This document shows positions 1 through 8,247 of a stretch of 64,000 bases of DNA, piece after piece. The position numbers and the translations under genes were made by a program. The DNA comes from Paenibacillus sp. MAEPY2 (GTDB taxonomy: Bacteria; Bacillota; Bacilli; Paenibacillales; Paenibacillaceae). Under the pieces are notes generated by a model. It did not search any database, was not told where the DNA came from, and worked only from the letters and a program-made list of their open reading frames with translations. The DNA lies in the NCBI RefSeq assembly GCF_000499205.1, contig NZ_AWUK01000012.1, positions 124,001 to 188,000 on the forward strand, given 5' to 3'. Numbering within the stretch: the stretch's first letter is position 1; each line of letters starts with the position of its first letter.

Positions 1-1
1 G

Positions 2-334
2 TTAACGATTATCGAGCCTGTACAGAACTGGGATGACAGCGGGTTTGACTACATCTTGGCTTACCGTCGAGGTGGTGGCGTCTTGCCATCTTTGGTCAAT
101 GGTCACATGCAAACGGTTGCAGTATTTGAAAAAGAGGGCTATGCCGTACATGCTGACTTGTGTCAGAGCGGCAGGGAACAGATTATCATCTATGATGCAC
201 ATGAGGCAGTAATCTATTCCAGCTCAGTGATGGATCTAACCACTCCAACCGCTTTGGACATAAAAAGAGCCCAGCTTCAGCCGAAAAGACTGTATAGCTC
301 GACTCTTTATCCAGGCGGGGAAGTTTCAATCTAG
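2..334 (+). CDS. C-terminal end of an FG-GAP/beta-propeller-like protein (partial)
   Basis: An open frame enters from the left edge and stops at 332-334, giving about 110 residues with no start in the window. The end contains patterns such as 'HADLCQSGREQIIIYD' and 'IYSSS', followed by 'RLYSSTLYPGG'. Asp-rich, Gly-rich blades of this type close FG-GAP-type propeller domains, including those of rhamnogalacturonan-lyase-like enzymes. That family link is my inference from the pattern only, and the catalytic part would lie outside the window. The gene converges on the deacetylase, whose stop is two bases away. Confidence 0.5.
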   Translation, partial: LTIIEPVQNWDDSGFDYILAYRRGGGVLPSLVNGHMQTVAVFEKEGYAVHADLCQSGREQIIIYDAHEAVIYSSSVMDLTTPTALDIKRAQLQPKRLYSSTLYPGGEVSI

Positions 335-335
335 C

Positions 336-1301
336 CTAATGACTGATCTCTACGACAGGAAGGATTTCCTGTTGGTTTGATTCAGGGTGGAGCAATGCAG
401 CCAAATCGGTTCCTGTCGTAACCGTTAATCGTGGGAGCTTCATGGGGTTATCCCCGGGTCGAACAAAACCTGAACGTACGGAAAAGGCCATGCGATACCC
501 ATTTTTCTGCAGTTGATAGATCATCTGCGTGCTGGTATAGCCGAAAGGATAGGCCATATACGGCGCGTCTATACCGGTTTCCTTCATTAGTTTGACGTCA
601 TCATTCAGCAGACTTGTGTCGAGTCCGACGGGTACGTTGTCACCGCAACGCATATATCCCTTGTGATGCAGATCATAGGTATGGCTATTAAATTCAAAAA
701 CGTCCTTAGCGGCCTGCATCTCTTGTTTGGAGATAAACGTTTTTTTGTCTGGATCAAAAGCCGAAGGATGATCCTGAATTTTGCTGCCGATGACAAACAG
801 GGAAGCATGGAAATTATATTTTTTGAGCACCGGGTAGGCTAAAGTATAATTGTTCTGATAGCCATCATCAAAGGTGATGACAATAGACTTTTGGGGCAGG
901 GAGATCTGTCCATTCACGTATTGCTCGAGCTGCTCCAGTGTTATTGTGTTGTAACCTTCTTCATGCAGATATTTCATGTTTTCTTCGAAGTCTTCCAGAT
1001 TAATGATCGATTTGTTGTTTTTTTCATGATTGTTGATTTTGGGCTGTATGTAATGATACATCAGTACAGGTACTTCAGTAGCCGAACCTTGTGCGATGTG
1101 AAAGGTAGCCTGATCAAGTACAGGTTTGCTGGAATAATCGGAGTGAGACATTAGAAATGCCTTACGTTTTACCATATCCCAGGACGTGCATGCTTTGTGG
1201 GACATTGCATTGGTAGGATGAGTTACCGCATACGCATACATTGTAATGGAACAAGTAAGTAGAGCGAGTGCAGCAAGAGCGATTTTTTTGAAGAGTTTCA
1301 T
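336..1301 (-). CDS. Secreted polysaccharide deacetylase (NodB domain)
   Basis: 321 residues. Residues 1-25 are a signal peptide or signal anchor (KK, then a Leu/Ala-rich helix ending YAYA). The NodB-type CE4 deacetylase fold starts near 'VPVLMYHYI' (78-85). The metal and catalytic aspartates sit in 'TFDDGY' (Asp145, Asp146), and His207 in 'FNSHTYDLHH' fits the metal-binding histidine motif. Enzymes of this family remove acetyl groups from cell-wall or exopolysaccharide amino sugars outside the membrane; the exact substrate cannot be read here. It is transcribed alone, divergently from rplS. Confidence 0.85.
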   Translation of the reverse strand: MKLFKKIALAALALLTCSITMYAYAVTHPTNAMSHKACTSWDMVKRKAFLMSHSDYSSKPVLDQATFHIAQGSATEVPVLMYHYIQPKINNHEKNNKSIINLEDFEENMKYLHEEGYNTITLEQLEQYVNGQISLPQKSIVITFDDGYQNNYTLAYPVLKKYNFHASLFVIGSKIQDHPSAFDPDKKTFISKQEMQAAKDVFEFNSHTYDLHHKGYMRCGDNVPVGLDTSLLNDDVKLMKETGIDAPYMAYPFGYTSTQMIYQLQKNGYRMAFSVRSGFVRPGDNPMKLPRLTVTTGTDLAALLHPESNQQEILPVVEISH

Positions 1302-1505
1302 AAGTCAACAGGTTCTCCTTTTACCATTTCATTTCTTCATGGAATTACATTTTAGATGCATTAGCACGTAATCCAACAAGCTATATCATAGACGATCTTT
1401 CTTGACAGAAAGTTACAGTATTTTTTCCGTCTAATGCTTGACTTATTCCAGAATACTAATCATGACGATCCATCGCGGTGGAACTTCTAATTTGTTTATT
1501 TTTCC
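1302..1505. other. Intergenic region between divergent deacetylase and rplS
   Basis: The space between the two divergent starts is 335 bases. The part up to 1505 is AT-rich and should hold the deacetylase promoter on the minus strand. The best match there is a weak pair with 17-bp spacing (CTGTCA and TATAGC, minus strand, about 1380-1408). A perfect TTGACA at 1402-1407 on the plus strand has no -10 at usable spacing. No reading frame here is convincing. Confidence 0.5.
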
Positions 1506-1534
1506 TTGTGTTTTGTTATGGTGCGTGATACAAT
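1506..1534 (+). promoter_or_regulatory. Sigma-A type promoter of rplS
   Basis: The -35 is TTGTGT (1506-1511) and the -10 is TACAAT (1529-1534), with a 17-base spacer. It leaves a leader of about 95 bases before the rplS start. Confidence 0.65.
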
Positions 1535-1544
1535 AAGTCTGTTA

Positions 1545-1632
1545 TGTGGAATACGGCGGTCCTCTATGGATAATGAAGGAGACAAGGTGTTCTCTGGAAG
1601 AAGTATGAACGCCTGTACGGAAGGAGGGAGTC
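1545..1632 (+). ncRNA. Structured rplS leader, possible L19 autoregulatory leader
   Basis: Between promoter and start codon, TAC-GGCG pairs with CGCC-t-GTA, closing a long arm that contains an inner GAGA/TCTC pairing, all just upstream of an AAGGAGGGAG SD. Firmicutes carry a known L19 leader RNA at this position through which the protein represses its own mRNA. I infer the same here from position and pairing; no covariance comparison was made. Confidence 0.45.
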
Positions 1633-1636
1633 ATAG

Positions 1637-1978
1637 ATGAATATCGTTCAAGCGATTACACAAGAACAACTTCGTAAGGATATTCCGAGTTTTCGTCCTG
1701 GTGACACTTTGAAAGTGCACGTTAAGGTAATCGAGGGAACTCGTGAGCGTATCCAATTGTTCGAAGGTGTTGTGATTAAACGCCGTGGTGGTGGAATCAG
1801 TGAGACTTTTACAGTTCGTAAAATTTCTTACGGTGTAGGTGTGGAAAGAGCTTTCCCGCTTCATTCCCCTAAAATCGATAGAATCGAAGTGGCTCGCCGT
1901 GGTAAAGTGCGTCGTGCGAAGCTTTATTATCTTCGTGAACTACGCGGTAAAGCAGCGAGAATTAAAGAAATTCGTTAA
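1637..1978 (+). CDS. rplS: 50S ribosomal protein L19
   Basis: 113 residues, the normal bacterial length, and recognisable along its whole length (N-terminal 'FRPGDTLKV', '[10 protein letters not shown]', C-terminal Arg/Lys-rich '[14 protein letters not shown]'). L19 sits at the 30S-50S interface of the large subunit. It has an ATG start after a strong AAGGAGGGAG SD, its own promoter and leader upstream, and a hairpin terminator directly downstream, so it looks monocistronic. It begins the conserved rplS-lepB-rbgA-rnhB block. Confidence 0.98.
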   Translation: MNIVQAITQEQLRKDIPSFRPGDTLKVHVKVIEGTRERIQLFEGVVIKRRGGGISETFTVRKISYGVGVERAFPLHSPKIDRIEVARRGKVRRAKLYYLRELRGKAARIKEIR

Positions 1979-1995
1979 TATAACGGATACCGGGG

Positions 1996-2025
1996 AGGGC
2001 TTGGAGACAAGCCCTTTTCGTTTTT
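1996..2025 (+). terminator. Intrinsic terminator of rplS
   Basis: An eight-base-pair stem AGGGCTTG/CAAGCCCT with a GAGA loop is followed by TTTCGTTTTT. Confidence 0.9.
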
Positions 2026-2197
2026 GTCCGGGAAAAGTTGAACCGGAGGTGCACTTCCGAGTAAAATGGTATGGCGGCACATGCGCGAATAGTCCGGGAG
2101 GCTTGTGAAATCAGTTATTGAAGAACATTTGAATTGTGGATTAAATGTACTGGTAATGCTTGCGTGTAAGATTACATAACTGATGATGTGTACAAAC

Positions 2198-2206
2198 TGC
2201 TATAAC
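2198..2206 (+). promoter_or_regulatory. Extended -10 promoter candidate for lepB
   Basis: TG-C-TATAAC (2198-2206) is an extended -10 element. No good -35 is present at 17 bases. It would place transcription start about 20 bases before the lepB ATG. Confidence 0.4.
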
Positions 2207-2234
2207 ATGTACTGTGAAGAGAGGAAGATCATTA

Positions 2235-2855
2235 ATGGAACAGGAAGTTCAACAGGACCAGGGCAATGCTGCCGAAGAGAAAGGCAGTCGATCCAAAAAA
2301 GCCAAAAATGAAATTTTCGAATGGCTCAAAGCCATCGTGATTGCACTAGTACTTGTCATTTTAATTCGGTGGTTGCTGTTCAAACCGTTTGTTGTGGACG
2401 GGCCTTCCATGCAGCCGAATTTTCATACAGGTGAACGTGTGATCGTCAATGAAATCTTATATGATATCAGGGAACCACAGCGCGGAGAAGTTATCGTATT
2501 CCACGTTCCATCTGAAGGCCGTGATTTCATTAAACGTGTCATTGCTGTTGCTGGTGATACCGTTGAGGTTCAGGACGATACGGTTCTCGTCAATGGTAAA
2601 AAAGTCGATGAGACTTACATTCAGGGAGCAATCGATGCTGCTGAAGCGAACGGTGGAACCTACAACGTGAAGGACTTCCCTAATGAGCAATTCCCGGATG
2701 GGAAAGTACCTGAAGGTCATGTTTTTGTAATGGGGGATAACCGCCCGAACAGTACGGATAGCCGGATGATCGGTTATGTATCACTGACGGATATTGTAGG
2801 TCGTGCAGATGTGATTTTCTGGCCGATCGGCGATATCAAGTGGATTAACCATTAA
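2235..2855 (+). CDS. lepB: Type I signal peptidase
   Basis: 206 residues. The enzyme cleaves signal peptides from exported proteins on the outer face of the membrane. A charged N-terminus is followed by one membrane helix at about 31-49. Box B 'GPSMQPNF' gives the catalytic Ser58 and 'FIKRVIAVAGD' gives the general base Lys100. 'MGDNRPNSTDSR' near the C-terminus is the conserved last box. I use the ATG at 2235 because AGAGGAAG lies at the right distance; an in-frame GTG at 2214 has no SD. The single helix is the Bacillus SipS type rather than the two-helix E. coli type. Confidence 0.95.
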   Translation: MEQEVQQDQGNAAEEKGSRSKKAKNEIFEWLKAIVIALVLVILIRWLLFKPFVVDGPSMQPNFHTGERVIVNEILYDIREPQRGEVIVFHVPSEGRDFIKRVIAVAGDTVEVQDDTVLVNGKKVDETYIQGAIDAAEANGGTYNVKDFPNEQFPDGKVPEGHVFVMGDNRPNSTDSRMIGYVSLTDIVGRADVIFWPIGDIKWINH

Positions 2856-2948
2856 TATGAATGCAGGATATACAAGCAAATTATAAAATATATACTAAAA
2901 CGTAGAGAGCAGAGATAATCTGGGGATAATAATGACCGGAAGATTATT

Positions 2949-2978
2949 TTGTCAGCGAAATGATGCGGTGTGGATATT
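2949..2978 (+). promoter_or_regulatory. Promoter candidate for rbgA
   Basis: TTGTCA (2949-2954) and GATATT (2973-2978) are separated by 18 bases, 45 bases upstream of the GTG start. Confidence 0.35.
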
Positions 2979-3022
2979 ATAGTTAAAGCTTGTATATCAA
3001 CAAATAATGAGGTGAAGACAAG

Positions 3023-3886
3023 GTGACGATTCAATGGTTTCCAGGTCATATGACCCGAGCCAGACGCCAGATTCAGGATAAGTTAAAGCTGATTGACGTG
3101 GTCATCGAACTGCTGGATGCCCGTCTGCCTGTCTCCAGCCGCAACCCGATGATTGACGAGATTTTACAGGGCAAACCCCGGATGATTTTGTTGAATAAGG
3201 CCGACTTGGCGGATCCAAAAGTGACGCAAGAATGGATTGAATATTTCAAAAAAGAGGGAATCACGGCTTTTCCTGTAGATGCTTCAACAGGTACCAACGT
3301 GAAAGACATCCCAACACAAGCGAAGCTTCTCCTTAAAGAAAAAATTGACCGTCAAATAGCTAAAGGGATTAACCCTCGAGCGGTTCGTGGACTGATTGTT
3401 GGTATTCCAAACGTGGGTAAATCCACGCTAATTAACCGACTGGCTGGACGGAACATTGCGGCAACGGGAGATCGTCCTGGTGTAACAAAGGGACAACAGT
3501 GGATCAAAGTGGGTAAAGAAATGGAACTGCTGGATACCCCGGGTATTCTTTGGCCGAAATTTGAAGATCAAAACGTGGGTTATCGTCTTGCGGTAACGGG
3601 TGCAATCAAGGAAGAGATTCTGAATGCTGAAGACATCGCCTTTTTTGGCATTAGTTACCTGATGCGTTATTACTGGGATTCTCTTGAAGAACGATATGGA
3701 CTTCAGGAGTTCTCTAAGGATGCGGATGATTCAGACAGTGTCGTTGCGATCATGGAACAGGTTGGCCGTATACGTGGTTGTGTTGTGAGTGGTGGGCGTA
3801 TCGATTTGGAAAAGGCATCGCGAGCATTTCTGCGTGAACTGCGTGCGGGCAAAATGGGACGATTCTCTATGGAAGCTCCTTATTAA
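3023..3886 (+). CDS. rbgA: Ribosome biogenesis GTPase A
   Basis: 287 residues. It is a circularly permuted GTPase that acts late in assembly of the 50S subunit. The permuted order is visible: G4 'LLNKADL' (about 56-62) precedes G1 'GIPNVGKST' (about 130-138) and G3 'LLDTPGI'. The N-terminal '[11 protein letters not shown]' is typical of RbgA/YlqF, and a helical C-terminal domain follows. GTG start after GAGGTGA at 3009-3015. The position between lepB and rnhB agrees with B. subtilis. Confidence 0.96.
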   Translation: MTIQWFPGHMTRARRQIQDKLKLIDVVIELLDARLPVSSRNPMIDEILQGKPRMILLNKADLADPKVTQEWIEYFKKEGITAFPVDASTGTNVKDIPTQAKLLLKEKIDRQIAKGINPRAVRGLIVGIPNVGKSTLINRLAGRNIAATGDRPGVTKGQQWIKVGKEMELLDTPGILWPKFEDQNVGYRLAVTGAIKEEILNAEDIAFFGISYLMRYYWDSLEERYGLQEFSKDADDSDSVVAIMEQVGRIRGCVVSGGRIDLEKASRAFLRELRAGKMGRFSMEAPY

Positions 3887-3908
3887 ATACGAAACAACTG
3901 CCGAAAGA

Positions 3909-3949
3909 AGCGGCCGTTACCGGATTACCGGGAGCGGTCGCTTTTTGTC
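3909..3949 (+). terminator. Terminator downstream of rbgA
   Basis: AGCGGCCG (3909-3916) pairs with CGGTCGCT (3935-3942, one G-U pair) and is followed by a short T run. The loop holds a second small CCGG self-pairing. Confidence 0.75.
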
Positions 3950-4286
3950 ATACTGGAATTTAAAATAAAGGAACTTTGCTTGAGCTGGAAGGTGATTCTA
4001 GTAAATTGCACTTTATGGTATTGTTTTGTACGTATATCTGAGGATTGTAAATCATGCTATGATGAGTGGTAAAGATTTAGCCTGCTCAATGCTGAATATC
4101 TTCAATTTAAGCCATCAGATACCGATAAAATAATAACTCATCATCGTATTATCTATAGGCTTCACGGAAATATATGTCTTGTTTAATTGGATTTGATAGA
4201 ACAAAAATCGGGAATCTACGTCTATATAATAAATGATATAAAAGTGATGCATTGAAGCAAGAGTGGGCAGAGGAGATGACACTGTA
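3950..4286. other. AT-rich intergenic region before rnhB
   Basis: I see no gene here. TATAAT at 4225-4230 and TATGAT at 4058-4063 are -10-like, but neither has a convincing -35. The rnhB promoter should be in this stretch. Confidence 0.4.
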
Positions 4287-4991
4287 ATGAATGATATGAA
4301 TGAGATAACTGATTTGACACAGTTGGATGCCCTGGTTGAACCGAAAAAGAAGAAAAAGGAATGGGTCGAGCCCAAAGATCTGCTAATCTATGAGCGTGAA
4401 TATTGGGAAAGCGGATTTGAACGGATTGCCGGAATTGATGAGGTGGGACGTGGTTGTTTATTTGGAGATGTCGTAGCCGCAGCCGTTATTTTGCCTCGGG
4501 ATCTGATTCTGGAAGGGGTTAATGATTCCAAGAAATTAACGGAGAAAAAGCGAGATGCATTATATGACATCATTATGGAAAAGGCGTTGTCAGTTGGGAT
4601 CGGATATGCGGATGCGGAAACGATTGATCAACTGAATATTAAACAGGCTGCAAGGCTTGCTATGAAACGTGCGGTAGAAGCGCTTGAGGGTGTGCCGGAC
4701 TATCTGCTGGTAGATGCTGAAAAGGTAGATGTGCATATACCGCAGTTGTCCATTATTAAAGGCGATGCAAACAGTCAATCCATTGCGGCAGCATCCATTA
4801 TTGCGAAGGTTACCCGGGACAGGCTTTGCAAAGAGGACTGGGATACGTTATATCCGGAATATGGCTTATCAATACATAAGGGATATGCAACGAAATTTCA
4901 TCGTGAACAAATTATGGCTCTGGGTGCTACACCCATGCACCGTCGCAGTTTTCTCGGCAATTTGCTCGGAGAGCAGCACACTTTATTTTAA
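4287..4991 (+). CDS. rnhB: Ribonuclease HII
   Basis: 234 residues. It cuts the RNA strand of RNA-DNA hybrids and single ribonucleotides in DNA. The catalytic pair is in 'GIDEVGRG' (Asp51, Glu52), with the next acidic residue in 'LLVDAEKV'. About 40 extra residues with a Lys-rich patch precede the catalytic domain. The ATG at 4287 has AGAGGAG at 4269-4275; an in-frame GTG at 4263 lies upstream of that SD. After the active-site motif the sequence reads 'CLFGDVVAAA' where most RNase HII proteins have 'PLAGPVVAAA'. Confidence 0.93.
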   Translation: MNDMNEITDLTQLDALVEPKKKKKEWVEPKDLLIYEREYWESGFERIAGIDEVGRGCLFGDVVAAAVILPRDLILEGVNDSKKLTEKKRDALYDIIMEKALSVGIGYADAETIDQLNIKQAARLAMKRAVEALEGVPDYLLVDAEKVDVHIPQLSIIKGDANSQSIAAASIIAKVTRDRLCKEDWDTLYPEYGLSIHKGYATKFHREQIMALGATPMHRRSFLGNLLGEQHTLF

Positions 4992-5022
4992 TTAGACCAC
5001 ACACGGAGGGAGGGTGAAGGGT

Positions 5023-7071
5023 TTGAATATAGGTTCCGTGATTCGTGGTTTGCTGGGGGATAGTAAACCGGGAAATGCCAAGCCGCTGGAGTTAAAGGAA
5101 GGTCAGGTTGTACGAGGGTCCGTAGTTAGTGTATCCGATGATGGAGCAGATGCGGTTCTTCAAATTCAGGGTGTACAGGTACGAGCAAAACTGGAAACCC
5201 CGCTTCGACCAGGTGAAACAACACTGCTTCAGGTCCAGCCTCCAGGTGAGAATGGCGTAACGGTCATGAAGCCGCTCACGGGCACATTGGCAGAACTTCC
5301 ACAAGCTTCTTTGAACAATTTGCTTCAGGAGGTAGGTTTGCCGGATACCAAAGGTAATCGTGAACTATTGTTATCCATGCAGCGAAGCGGGTTACCCTTA
5401 ACCAAGGATAATGTAGCTATGGTTCAAAATATGATGACAGCTAAACCTGCACAGGTGCCTGTCGAAGAATGGGTGCAGGCGACAGGTATTGCATTTCAGC
5501 GTGGTCTACCGATTACAGCGGAAACGGTAAAGGGCTTGCATCAGGCTGTATTTGGTCCGCCACTACATCAGTTGTTAAAGGGTTTGGCTGAACAGCTGGA
5601 ATCCATGCTGACCCAAACAGCGGGCAAACCGGCAGGTAGTGGAGAACAGGCAGCCACGATGAGAACGTCCGTTATGGGAGGAATGCCTGTACCGTTAAGC
5701 GGAGAGCAGATGGTAGAAACGTCAGGTCCGTCAGGCGGTGCGCGAGTGACAGGAGGAACGTCTGGCTTGACAGGTCAACTCGTGCCCGGGGCACCTGCAG
5801 GTGCTGCTCCAGTGGCTGTTGGATCAGAGGAAGCTGCTGGTAATGCGGTGAAAGGCAATGGGCAGACAGGTGCAGGTACGGTAAATGCGGAAGCTACTGG
5901 AATGAAGTCAGGGGCCAGCAATATTGAAACTGCTGGCAAGATGGGTGCAGGTATTCCGGCGGGAACCGGAATACCTGGTGAGAGCCCGCGTACAGCTGAT
6001 GCGGGCGTTGCGGGGAGCCGCCCGGGCACACCGGGGGCGGCTGTGGATACTGCGGCTGGCCGTGTGATTACGGTCCAGCCTGAGGGGAACGCGGCCGGTC
6101 GAGTGGACGGCCGCGGTGAAACGCCTGCTGCTGCGGGGCTTTCTGCCGCAGTAGGGCAGGCGGCGCCAGCAGCTCCATCGGCAGCGCAGCTGGCGCCCAA
6201 GCTGCTGGCGCTGCTGGACGCGCTGCGCAGCGCGTCCACAGCCGCACCGGCACAGCCCGGTGCGGCGACACAGGCCGCCCCTGCATCGCAGGGCGGCCAA
6301 GCGGCTGCGGCTGCCGGAGGCGTGCCGCAGCCTTTGCCAGCCGGCGCGGATGCGCTGCCGGCTGGCGGTAGTGCCGCAGCACCTGCGGGAGCTGCGGCGG
6401 CGCCTGTCACCCACGAGGGGGACCCGTGGGTGGGGCGCGTGTTGAAGCTGCTCGGTGCGGAGCACGAGCAGCAGGCAGTGCACGGCGCGGCTGCGCAGGC
6501 GCGAGTGGGGGATGTGGCGAGTCCGGGAACCGCAGACTCGCTAAAGGGCTTGCTGCTGCAGCTTGCCAGCAGCGATGGTGCACCGGCGGCGCTCAAGGAT
6601 GCCGCCGGACAGGCCGTGCAATTTCTGACAGGTCAGCAGTTATTGCTGACAACGGATCGCAGTGCTGCTTTTGCCCAGATGCACTGGTTTATTCCGATTA
6701 CGGGACCCGACGGAGAAGAGACAGCTTCCGTCCAGATTCAATCACGCCGGGGACAACGCGGTGAATTGGATGCATCCAACTGCCGCCTGTGGTTTGATCT
6801 GGATATGAAGAGTCTTGGCCCAACGCTGGTGGATGTGCATGTTGTTAATAATATCGTCAGTCTGCGTGTACTTAATGACGGTGAAGGAATGGGACCGCTC
6901 CTGGAAAGTGGGCGTGAAGAGATCCACCGGGCGTTGGACAAGCTGGGCTATCAGTTGCTGACCTTCAAGGCAGAACCATGGCCTGTGGGCCAGGAACCGG
7001 GTGCTGAACGGAAAATGACTGCCTCGGACTACAGTCCTGAACGATACAAAGGGGTGGACATGCGGGTATGA
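5023..7071 (+). CDS. ylqG: YlqG-like protein with FliK-type C-terminal domain
   Basis: 682 residues. The N-terminus (about 1-190) is an ordinary globular sequence with a beta-rich start. Residues about 200-520 are Ala/Gly/Pro-rich and probably disordered. The C-terminus (about 545-660) resembles the hook-length-control domain of FliK ('LWFDLDMKSLGPTLVDVHV'). Its place between rnhB and the FlhB-like ylqH matches B. subtilis ylqG. The role is unknown; a link to export control is inferred from the two neighbouring domains. GGAGGGAGG abuts a GTG at 5014, so the TTG at 5023 with nine-base spacing is the likelier start. The stop overlaps the next start. Confidence 0.75.
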   Translation: MNIGSVIRGLLGDSKPGNAKPLELKEGQVVRGSVVSVSDDGADAVLQIQGVQVRAKLETPLRPGETTLLQVQPPGENGVTVMKPLTGTLAELPQASLNNLLQEVGLPDTKGNRELLLSMQRSGLPLTKDNVAMVQNMMTAKPAQVPVEEWVQATGIAFQRGLPITAETVKGLHQAVFGPPLHQLLKGLAEQLESMLTQTAGKPAGSGEQAATMRTSVMGGMPVPLSGEQMVETSGPSGGARVTGGTSGLTGQLVPGAPAGAAPVAVGSEEAAGNAVKGNGQTGAGTVNAEATGMKSGASNIETAGKMGAGIPAGTGIPGESPRTADAGVAGSRPGTPGAAVDTAAGRVITVQPEGNAAGRVDGRGETPAAAGLSAAVGQAAPAAPSAAQLAPKLLALLDALRSASTAAPAQPGAATQAAPASQGGQAAAAAGGVPQPLPAGADALPAGGSAAAPAGAAAAPVTHEGDPWVGRVLKLLGAEHEQQAVHGAAAQARVGDVASPGTADSLKGLLLQLASSDGAPAALKDAAGQAVQFLTGQQLLLTTDRSAAFAQMHWFIPITGPDGEETASVQIQSRRGQRGELDASNCRLWFDLDMKSLGPTLVDVHVVNNIVSLRVLNDGEGMGPLLESGREEIHRALDKLGYQLLTFKAEPWPVGQEPGAERKMTASDYSPERYKGVDMRV

Positions 7072-7376
7072 AAGAGGATTCGCAACCGGACCTGATCTCC
7101 AAAAAGGCCGTTGCATTAAAATATGTACCTGGTGAGAGTGAAGCGCCAGTCGTGGTGGCCAAAGGCCGTGGCAAAGTGGCAGAAGCCATTTTGGATAAAG
7201 CCAAGGAAAATGGTGTCCCTGTTCAGGAGGATGCTGCACTTGTCGAAGTGTTATCCAAGCTGGATTTGGATGAACAGATCCCGTCAGAGCTATATCAACT
7301 GGTGGCCGAAGTGTTAACCTATATTTATCGAGCTGATCGTCTGGCTTCTGGACGAGAGGAAGAAGATTCATGGTAG
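7068..7376 (+). CDS. ylqH: FlhB C-terminal domain paralogue (YlqH/FhlB)
   Basis: 102 residues, matching only the cytoplasmic C-terminal part of FlhB/EscU export-switch proteins: 'KKAVALKYVPGESEAPVVVAKGRG' type core, then 'IPSELYQLVAEVLTYIYR', which parallels 'IPADLFQAVAEVLAYVYK' in the full-length flhB of this window (40521-41603). It has no membrane helices, and the self-cleaving Asn-Pro-Thr-His of FlhB is replaced by 'SKKA'. It overlaps both neighbours by a few bases, so it is translationally coupled to the FliK-like gene. Function unknown. Confidence 0.85.
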   Translation: MKEDSQPDLISKKAVALKYVPGESEAPVVVAKGRGKVAEAILDKAKENGVPVQEDAALVEVLSKLDLDEQIPSELYQLVAEVLTYIYRADRLASGREEEDSW

Positions 7377-7768
7377 AGCGCAGATCAGATCAGGGTCCAG
7401 CTTCAAAACTGACACGTCAGCAAAAGGGACTATTGGGTGAAGAGGCTGCTTGTAACTGGCTTAGAGAGCATCATTATCGGATTCTCCGTCAAAATTGGCG
7501 TTGCCGAAGCGGAGAGATTGATATCGTTGCTGCCCATGAAGGCATGATCATTTTTATTGAAGTCCGCAGTAGAAGCGGAACTGGAAAGTATGGTACACCC
7601 CAGGAGTCGGTAGATATCCGTAAAATGCAGCAGGTACGTGCAACCGCATCTGTATATTTGCAAATGACGGGAGAGACCAATCATCAAATCCGTTTTGATG
7701 TGATCGCAGTAATGCTGGATAAAGCGGGCGAAACCGTGTCGGTTGATCATATTATTAATGCATTTTGA
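7370..7768 (+). CDS. YraN family (UPF0102) nuclease-fold protein
   Basis: 132 residues, the usual length of the UPF0102/YraN family. 'KGLLGEEAACNWL' is followed by the restriction-endonuclease-like core 'RSGEIDIVA' and 'IIFIEVRSRS', whose acidic residues and Glu-x-Arg resemble the PD-(D/E)xK pattern. The family is widespread and its role is unclear, with DNA repair or processing suggested. It overlaps ylqH by seven bases and is followed by a strong terminator, which ends the rnhB-yraN transcript. Confidence 0.88.
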   Translation: MVERRSDQGPASKLTRQQKGLLGEEAACNWLREHHYRILRQNWRCRSGEIDIVAAHEGMIIFIEVRSRSGTGKYGTPQESVDIRKMQQVRATASVYLQMTGETNHQIRFDVIAVMLDKAGETVSVDHIINAF

Positions 7769-7802
7769 GCTGCTACTATATTCGCGATTTATTAGCTGTG
7801 TT

Positions 7803-7856
7803 AACCCACGAGAAAGACACTAGAAAAAGTGTCTCTCTCGTGGGTTATTTTTATTT
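7803..7856 (+). terminator. Strong terminator ending the rnhB-yraN unit
   Basis: AACCCACGAGA (7803-7813) and AGACACT (7815-7821) pair with AGTGTCT (7828-7834) and TCTCGTGGGTT (7836-7846). The 18-bp stem with one mismatch is followed by ATTTTTATTT. Confidence 0.95.
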
Positions 7857-7892
7857 GGAACCGGTTAGAGGTAAAAAAGAACTTAAGAGCAG

Positions 7893-7922
7893 CAATACAA
7901 TACAATACAATACAATACATTA
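7893..7922 (+). repeat. Pentanucleotide tandem repeat (CAATA)
   Basis: Five perfect CAATA units (7893-7917) are followed by one degenerate CATTA. The array sits just upstream of a palindrome and contains the same ATACA string as the palindrome arms. Confidence 0.95.
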
Positions 7923-7936
7923 CATTTCACAATACA

Positions 7937-7951
7937 GATACATTTTGTATC
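7937..7951. promoter_or_regulatory. Palindromic operator candidate, copy 1
   Basis: GATACA-TTT-TGTATC is a perfect six-base inverted repeat around a three-base centre. It is the exact reverse complement of copy 2 at 8230-8244. Confidence 0.6.
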
Positions 7952-8229
7952 AATTTGTTGGTAAAATTATTTATTTATCACCGTTGTTTTTACTCCCTTT
8001 TCTGATTGTAAACAGCTATATCTAATAAATAATTTTCTAAATAAAAGCTCAAACGATGTGTTTCAATCCAGTCTATGATACTAAGTTCCTGTTATAAAGT
8101 GCCCTCTTTCTCCTTACCATGTATATGTCCTTTTCAAAGTTCGTTTTAATTCAATAAACAATAAAGCTTCGCTATGTATCTAACTTGTTTCTAGACGACG
8201 AAAAGAGATTAAAGTTCTTAAAATAATTA
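7952..8229. other. AT-rich non-coding stretch between the two palindromes
   Basis: I see no supported reading frame. A single TGTATC half-site is at 8175-8180. The palindrome centres are 293 bases apart. Confidence 0.5.
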
Positions 8230-8244
8230 GATACAAAATGTATC
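8230..8244. promoter_or_regulatory. Palindromic operator candidate, copy 2, overlapping a promoter
   Basis: GATACA-AAA-TGTATC ends four bases before TATAAT (8248-8253). It therefore fills the spacer region of the promoter of the small peptide gene at 8291, where a bound repressor would block RNA polymerase. No good -35 is visible, so the promoter may be weak or activator-dependent. Confidence 0.6.
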
Positions 8245-8247
8245 ATT

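Noticed and set aside
1402..1407. Perfect TTGACA as a plus-strand promoter for rplS
   Set aside because: The only -10-like hexamer is 22 bases downstream; the promoter at 1506-1534 fits better.
5775..6596. 273-codon antisense frame inside ylqG
   Set aside because: It is a by-product of the GC-rich, repetitive coding sequence on the plus strand; no SD or promoter.
7893..7951. CRISPR array
   Set aside because: Units are five bases long with no spacers.
7765..8025. 86-codon open frame downstream of yraN
   Set aside because: It runs through the strong terminator at 7803-7856 and the CAATA repeat and has no SD.
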